From contig CAZKGO010000001.1 in NCBI GenBank assembly GCA_964552235.1, positions 1-64,000 of the forward strand: a stretch of DNA of 64,000 nucleotides. Direction: 5' to 3'. The translations under genes and the position numbers were made by a program. The notes under the pieces were generated by a model, which worked only from the letters and a program-made list of their open reading frames with translations, did not search any database and was not told the origin of the DNA. This stretch comes from CAVTHK01 sp964552235 (GTDB taxonomy: Bacteria; Spirochaetota; Spirochaetia; SZUA-6; CAVTHK01). Each line of letters starts with the position of its first letter. Position 1 is the first letter of the stretch. This document shows, in pieces, positions 60,841 to 64,000 of this stretch.

Positions 60841-62280
60841 ATGGAAAGGTTCGAAAAGGGCTCGTGGCTGAATCTGGCGCTGACCGGCGCGATCCTGGCC
60901 TTCGGGGTCGGAATGCTGGTCTCCTCGTGCACGCTCACACCGGCGAGCCGGCCGACCGCCGCAGCCGAGGAGGCTCCTGCCGTCCTCGTCGATCTGCAGT
61001 CGTCGTTCCGGCAGGTGGCCAGAAAGGTCACGGCGGCCGTGGTCGAGATCGACGTGGAGCAGGTGGTCGAACAGAACGTCCCCCGCAGCCCCTTTGACTT
61101 CTTCTTCAGTCCGCGCGGTCCCGAGCAGTCGCCGCGGGAGTTCCGCAACCAGGGCCTCGGTTCGGGCGTGCTGATCAGGCGGGACGGCCGCAAGGTCTAC
61201 GTGCTGACCAACAACCACGTCGTCGGCGAGGCCGAGCAGATCGAGGTCAAGCTCAACGACGGGCGCAGCTTCAGGGCCCGGCTGGTGGGCGGGGATCCGC
61301 GCAAGGATCTCGCGCTGGTCGTCTTCGAGACCGCCGAGGAGGTCCCGCTGGCCGCGCTGGGCGATTCGGACCAGGTGCAGGTCGGCGACTGGGCTCTCGC
61401 CATAGGCAACCCCTTCGGCCTGGACTCGACGGTCACCGCCGGGATCATCAGCGCGGTGGGCCGGCGGGGCGGTCCCGGGGAGAACATCAGCGAGTTCCTC
61501 CAGACCGACGCGGCCATCAGCCCGGGCAACTCCGGCGGCGCCCTGGTCAACATCTCGGGCGAGGTGATCGGCATCAACACGTGGATCGCGTCCAACACGG
61601 GCGCGAGCCAGGGATACGGCTTCGCGATCCCCATCAACTCGGCCCGCAAGGCGATCGACGATTTCGTCAAGCTGGGCCGCGTCGAGTACGCGTGGCTGGG
61701 CGTTCAGATTCAGACCGTGAACGCGACGATCGCCGCCGACCTGGGCGTCACGGGACGCAAGGGGGCGCTGATCACCCAGGTGTTCCGCGGCGCGCCCGCG
61801 GACAAGGGCGGGCTCGTCCCCGGCGACTTCGTGGTGGCGCTCAACGGAAAGGACGTGGCCGACCACCTGGACCTGACCGGCCGGCTCGGCGACCAGCCGC
61901 CGGGGCAGCAGGCGGACTTTGTGGTCCTGCGCCGGGGCAGGGAGGTGAGGCTCAGCATCCGGCTCGCCGTCCGGGAGGACGAGAAGGCGATCACGGCCCA
62001 GAACCGCAACTTGTGGCCCGGCCTGGCCGTGTTCCCGGTCACCGAGGAGGTGCGCGCCAGCCTCGGCCTCGAGGCCGCCGGCGGAGTCGTGGTCTACAGC
62101 GTCGTGGCCGATTCTCCCGGCGCGGCGGCGGGGTTCAAGGAGAACGACCTGATCGTGAGCATGGGCGGCTCGCCGGTGCGGGGCCTGCGCGACTTCTACG
62201 AGAGGCTCGTCGAGCAGGCCAGGATCGCGGTCACGGTGCGCCGGTCGGGCGCCGACGTGACCCTGGAGCTCGTGCGGTGA
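60841..62280 (+). CDS. HtrA/DegQ-family serine protease, probable lipoprotein
   Basis: Periplasmic quality-control protease, 479 residues. The catalytic triad is His126 (NNHVVG), Asp156 (DLALV) and Ser231 (GNSGGAL). Two PDZ domains cover about 275-375 and 385-478. The N-terminal membrane segment (LALTGAILAFGVGMLVSSC) ends in a lipobox-like VSSC with Cys30, so it may be lipid-anchored, unlike most DegQ. GGGAGAAGG precedes ATG 60841. Confidence 0.94.
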   Translation: MERFEKGSWLNLALTGAILAFGVGMLVSSCTLTPASRPTAAAEEAPAVLVDLQSSFRQVARKVTAAVVEIDVEQVVEQNVPRSPFDFFFSPRGPEQSPREFRNQGLGSGVLIRRDGRKVYVLTNNHVVGEAEQIEVKLNDGRSFRARLVGGDPRKDLALVVFETAEEVPLAALGDSDQVQVGDWALAIGNPFGLDSTVTAGIISAVGRRGGPGENISEFLQTDAAISPGNSGGALVNISGEVIGINTWIASNTGASQGYGFAIPINSARKAIDDFVKLGRVEYAWLGVQIQTVNATIAADLGVTGRKGALITQVFRGAPADKGGLVPGDFVVALNGKDVADHLDLTGRLGDQPPGQQADFVVLRRGREVRLSIRLAVREDEKAITAQNRNLWPGLAVFPVTEEVRASLGLEAAGGVVVYSVVADSPGAAAGFKENDLIVSMGGSPVRGLRDFYERLVEQARIAVTVRRSGADVTLELVR

Positions 62281-62873
62281 ACAAGGAGTTCCTGCCCTAC
62301 GAGACGGTGAGGGACAACGCCCTCAAGCTGGCTCACCGTATCCACGCCGACGGGTTCGAGCCGGACGTGATCTACGTGTCCCTGCGCGGGGGGGCCTACG
62401 TCGGCAACGTGATCAGCGAGTACTTCAAGGCGGTGCGCCGCGACAGGCACCCGGTGTTCTACGCGGCGGTCGTGGCGTGGTCCTACACCGACATCAGCAA
62501 GCAGGAGCAAGTTCGCGTCGACGGCTGGACCTACGACCCCGCTCACCTGAGGCATGGTGACCGGATCATGCTCGTCGATGACATCTTCGACTCCGGCCGC
62601 ACGATCAACCATCTGGTCAACGTGCTGCTCACCAGGGGGATCCCGCGGGCGGACATCAAGGTCGTCGTGCACGACTACAAGACGCGCACCTACTGCAGCG
62701 AACAGCCGATCCGTCCCGACTACTTCTGCCGCAGGCACGTGATCGCCAGGCCCGAAGACGATCTGTGGATCCACTACCTGAGCCACGAGCTGATCGGGCT
62801 GACCGACGAGGAAAAGCAGACCTACTACCTCTCGCGCGACCCCGGTCTCGCCGACGCCCTGCGTGCCCTGTAG
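62277..62873 (+). CDS. Phosphoribosyltransferase (hypoxanthine/xanthine-guanine type)
   Basis: 198 residues from GTG 62277, overlapping the htrA stop (GTGA). The PRPP-binding motif RIMLVDDIFDSGRTI lies near residues 98-112, and VIYVSLRGGAYVGNVI is the pyrophosphate loop. The overall form resembles single-domain purine-salvage enzymes; the exact base cannot be told. It converges with the EF-G-like gene with a five-base gap. Confidence 0.88.
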   Translation: MNKEFLPYETVRDNALKLAHRIHADGFEPDVIYVSLRGGAYVGNVISEYFKAVRRDRHPVFYAAVVAWSYTDISKQEQVRVDGWTYDPAHLRHGDRIMLVDDIFDSGRTINHLVNVLLTRGIPRADIKVVVHDYKTRTYCSEQPIRPDYFCRRHVIARPEDDLWIHYLSHELIGLTDEEKQTYYLSRDPGLADALRAL

Positions 62874-62878
62874 CGCTC

Positions 62879-64000
62879 CTAGGTTTCGGCGGCGGCTTCG
62901 GCCTTGGCGGCCTTGATTACCTCTTCGGCCGTCCGGCCCGTGACCGGCTCGTAGTGGTCGAATGAGATCTCGAAGGACGCCGTTCCCGAAGTCATTGACT
63001 TGAGGTCGATCGAGTAGCGCTGCAGCTCAGCCTGGGGGACCTGCGCGCGGACCACCTGCAGAGCGCCCACGGCCTCCTGGCCGAGGACGCGTCCCCTGCG
63101 GGAGCTCAGGTCGGAAAGCACGTCACCCAGGTACTGCTCGTCGACCAGGACCTCGAGGTTCATGATCGGCTCCAGCAGCACCGGCGAGGCCTTTTCCATG
63201 CACGCCCGCAGCGCGCCCCGGGCCGCCAGCTTGAACGCCATTTCGGAGGAATCGACCGGGTGCTCCTTGCCGTCGACGATCTTGGCCTCGATGTCGACAA
63301 CCGGGTAGCCGGCCAGTATCCCCTGCTCCATGCCTTCGAGGATGCCCTTTTCCACGCCCGGCACGTAGCCCTTGGAGATCGCGCCGCCGAAGATCGCGTT
63401 CACGAAGTTGAAGTGCTTGCCCCGCTCGAGGGGGGCGACCTCCAGGACCACCTTGGCGTACTGGCCGTGGCCCCCGGTCTGCTTCTTGTGCTGGTACTCG
63501 GCCCCCGCGCTGCGGGTCACGGTCTCCCGGTAGGCCACCTTGGGCAGCTTGGTGTTGACCTCGATCTTGTTGGTCCTGCGGATCCCGTCGAGAAGGATGT
63601 TGAGCTGGAGTTCGCCCATGGTCGACAGGACGTTCTCCCGTGTCTCCTTGTTGTATACCAGCTTGATCGACGGGTCCTCTTCGCAGGCCCTGTTGATGAG
63701 CTGGTTCAGCTTGTCCTCGTCCTTCTTGTTCACGGCCGAGATCGCCACCGCGTGGACCGGCTGCGGCAGCGCGATCGGCGGATACTCGATGACCGAGCCC
63801 GGCTCGCCCAGCGTGTCGTTGGTCGAGACCGAGTCGAGCTTGAGCAGGACGCCGAGGTCGCCGGCGAGCAGCTCGGTGGCCTCCTCGATCTTCTTGCCCT
63901 GGCAGGTGTAGATCTTACCGGCCTTTTCCCGGTTGCCCGACCGGTAGTTGATGATCTCGCTGTCCGATGCGAGGCGGCCGCTCATGACCTTCACGAACGA
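62879..64000 (-). CDS. EF-G-like translational GTPase (partial, N-terminal half outside window)
   Basis: About 373 C-terminal residues of an EF-G family protein, covering domains II (end), III, IV and V. Domain III has KLNQLINRACEEDPSIKL, domain IV has the tip-proximal HKKQTGGHGQYAKV and AIFGGAISKGYVPGVEKG, and domain V has PVLLEPIMNLEVLV. The GTPase domain lies beyond the window end. Sequence style (QHKKQTGGHGQY, no typical EF-G domain IV start) suggests the EF-G-like paralogue rather than the main fusA, but this is inference. Confidence 0.9.
   Translation of the reverse strand, partial: SFVKVMSGRLASDSEIINYRSGNREKAGKIYTCQGKKIEEATELLAGDLGVLLKLDSVSTNDTLGEPGSVIEYPPIALPQPVHAVAISAVNKKDEDKLNQLINRACEEDPSIKLVYNKETRENVLSTMGELQLNILLDGIRRTNKIEVNTKLPKVAYRETVTRSAGAEYQHKKQTGGHGQYAKVVLEVAPLERGKHFNFVNAIFGGAISKGYVPGVEKGILEGMEQGILAGYPVVDIEAKIVDGKEHPVDSSEMAFKLAARGALRACMEKASPVLLEPIMNLEVLVDEQYLGDVLSDLSSRRGRVLGQEAVGALQVVRAQVPQAELQRYSIDLKSMTSGTASFEISFDHYEPVTGRTAEEVIKAAKAEAAAET

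Overview
The window looks like a chromosomal segment of a high-GC spirochaete (Spirochaetota), probably a draft or metagenome assembly because it contains a 10-N gap. Three things point there. It encodes both layers of a spirochaetal periplasmic flagellum: two FlaB core flagellins and two FlaA sheath proteins. It carries an archaeal/vacuolar-type ATPase operon in the order E-(DUF2764)-A-B-D-I-K known from Treponema. Several local gene orders also match what I remember of Treponema pallidum: flaB/fliD/PilZ/tsaE/tsaB, uvrA-lptD, phoH/pgpH/ybeY/tlyC/TPR, and map-htrA. No database search was possible, so these are recalled similarities.

Layout. 1-7411 (minus strand): a flagellar block of two flaB genes, flaG, fliD, a small unknown gene and a YcgR-like PilZ protein, followed by the tRNA t6A genes tsaE-tsaB. 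7.7-10.5 kb: a PfkB kinase (plus), then infC-rpmI-rplT with a ZapB-like coiled coil and zapA (minus). 10.6-13.6 kb: a 1007-residue HEAT-repeat/class III nucleotide cyclase. 13.7-19.4 kb (plus): a membrane protein, a lipoprotein, flaA, a second flaA, an unknown gene, a bactofilin and a cyclic-nucleotide-binding histidine kinase. 19.5-22.4 kb: an M16 protease. 22.4-30.8 kb (minus): a LysM/G5/M23 envelope protein interrupted by the assembly gap, a long Lhr helicase, an exported nitrilase-like hydrolase and argH. 30.9-39.8 kb (plus): a lipoprotein, a small helical protein and the V-ATPase operon. 39.9-53.5 kb (plus): a TPR protein, uvrA, an LptD-like outer-membrane protein with a SAP-like segment, phoH, pgpH, ybeY, a CorC/TlyC protein and a long TPR protein. 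53.5-56.4 kb: pgk, tpiA, secG and a small conserved gene. 56.4-62.9 kb: a membrane protein (minus), a DnaJ-domain protein behind an AT-rich regulatory region, a parvulin PPIase, nusB, a truncated bactofilin, map, a lipoprotein HtrA and a phosphoribosyltransferase. 62.9 kb to the end: the C-terminal half of an EF-G-like GTPase (minus).

Regulation is unusually readable. A near-consensus sigma-28 promoter (TCAAGTTT-N11-GCCGATAG) drives the first flaB, and a consensus sigma-70 promoter (TTGACA-N17-TATGCT) drives flaA. At six gene junctions (tsaE, infC, uvrA, phoH, pgk, bactofilin remnant/map) the -35 hexamer TTGA(C/A)N contains the TGA stop codon of the upstream gene. Some transcripts (tsaE, uvrA, the 57182 membrane gene) would start at or within a few bases of the start codon. 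GTG and TTG starts are common.

The most interesting biology is a possible cyclic-nucleotide circuit: a HEAT-repeat cyclase and, 4.6 kb away beside flaA and bactofilin genes, a histidine kinase with an N-terminal cyclic-nucleotide-binding domain. Other points are sodium-binding residues in the ATPase proteolipid and DUF2764 standing where a C subunit would be expected. I saw no tRNA, rRNA, CRISPR array or insertion sequence.
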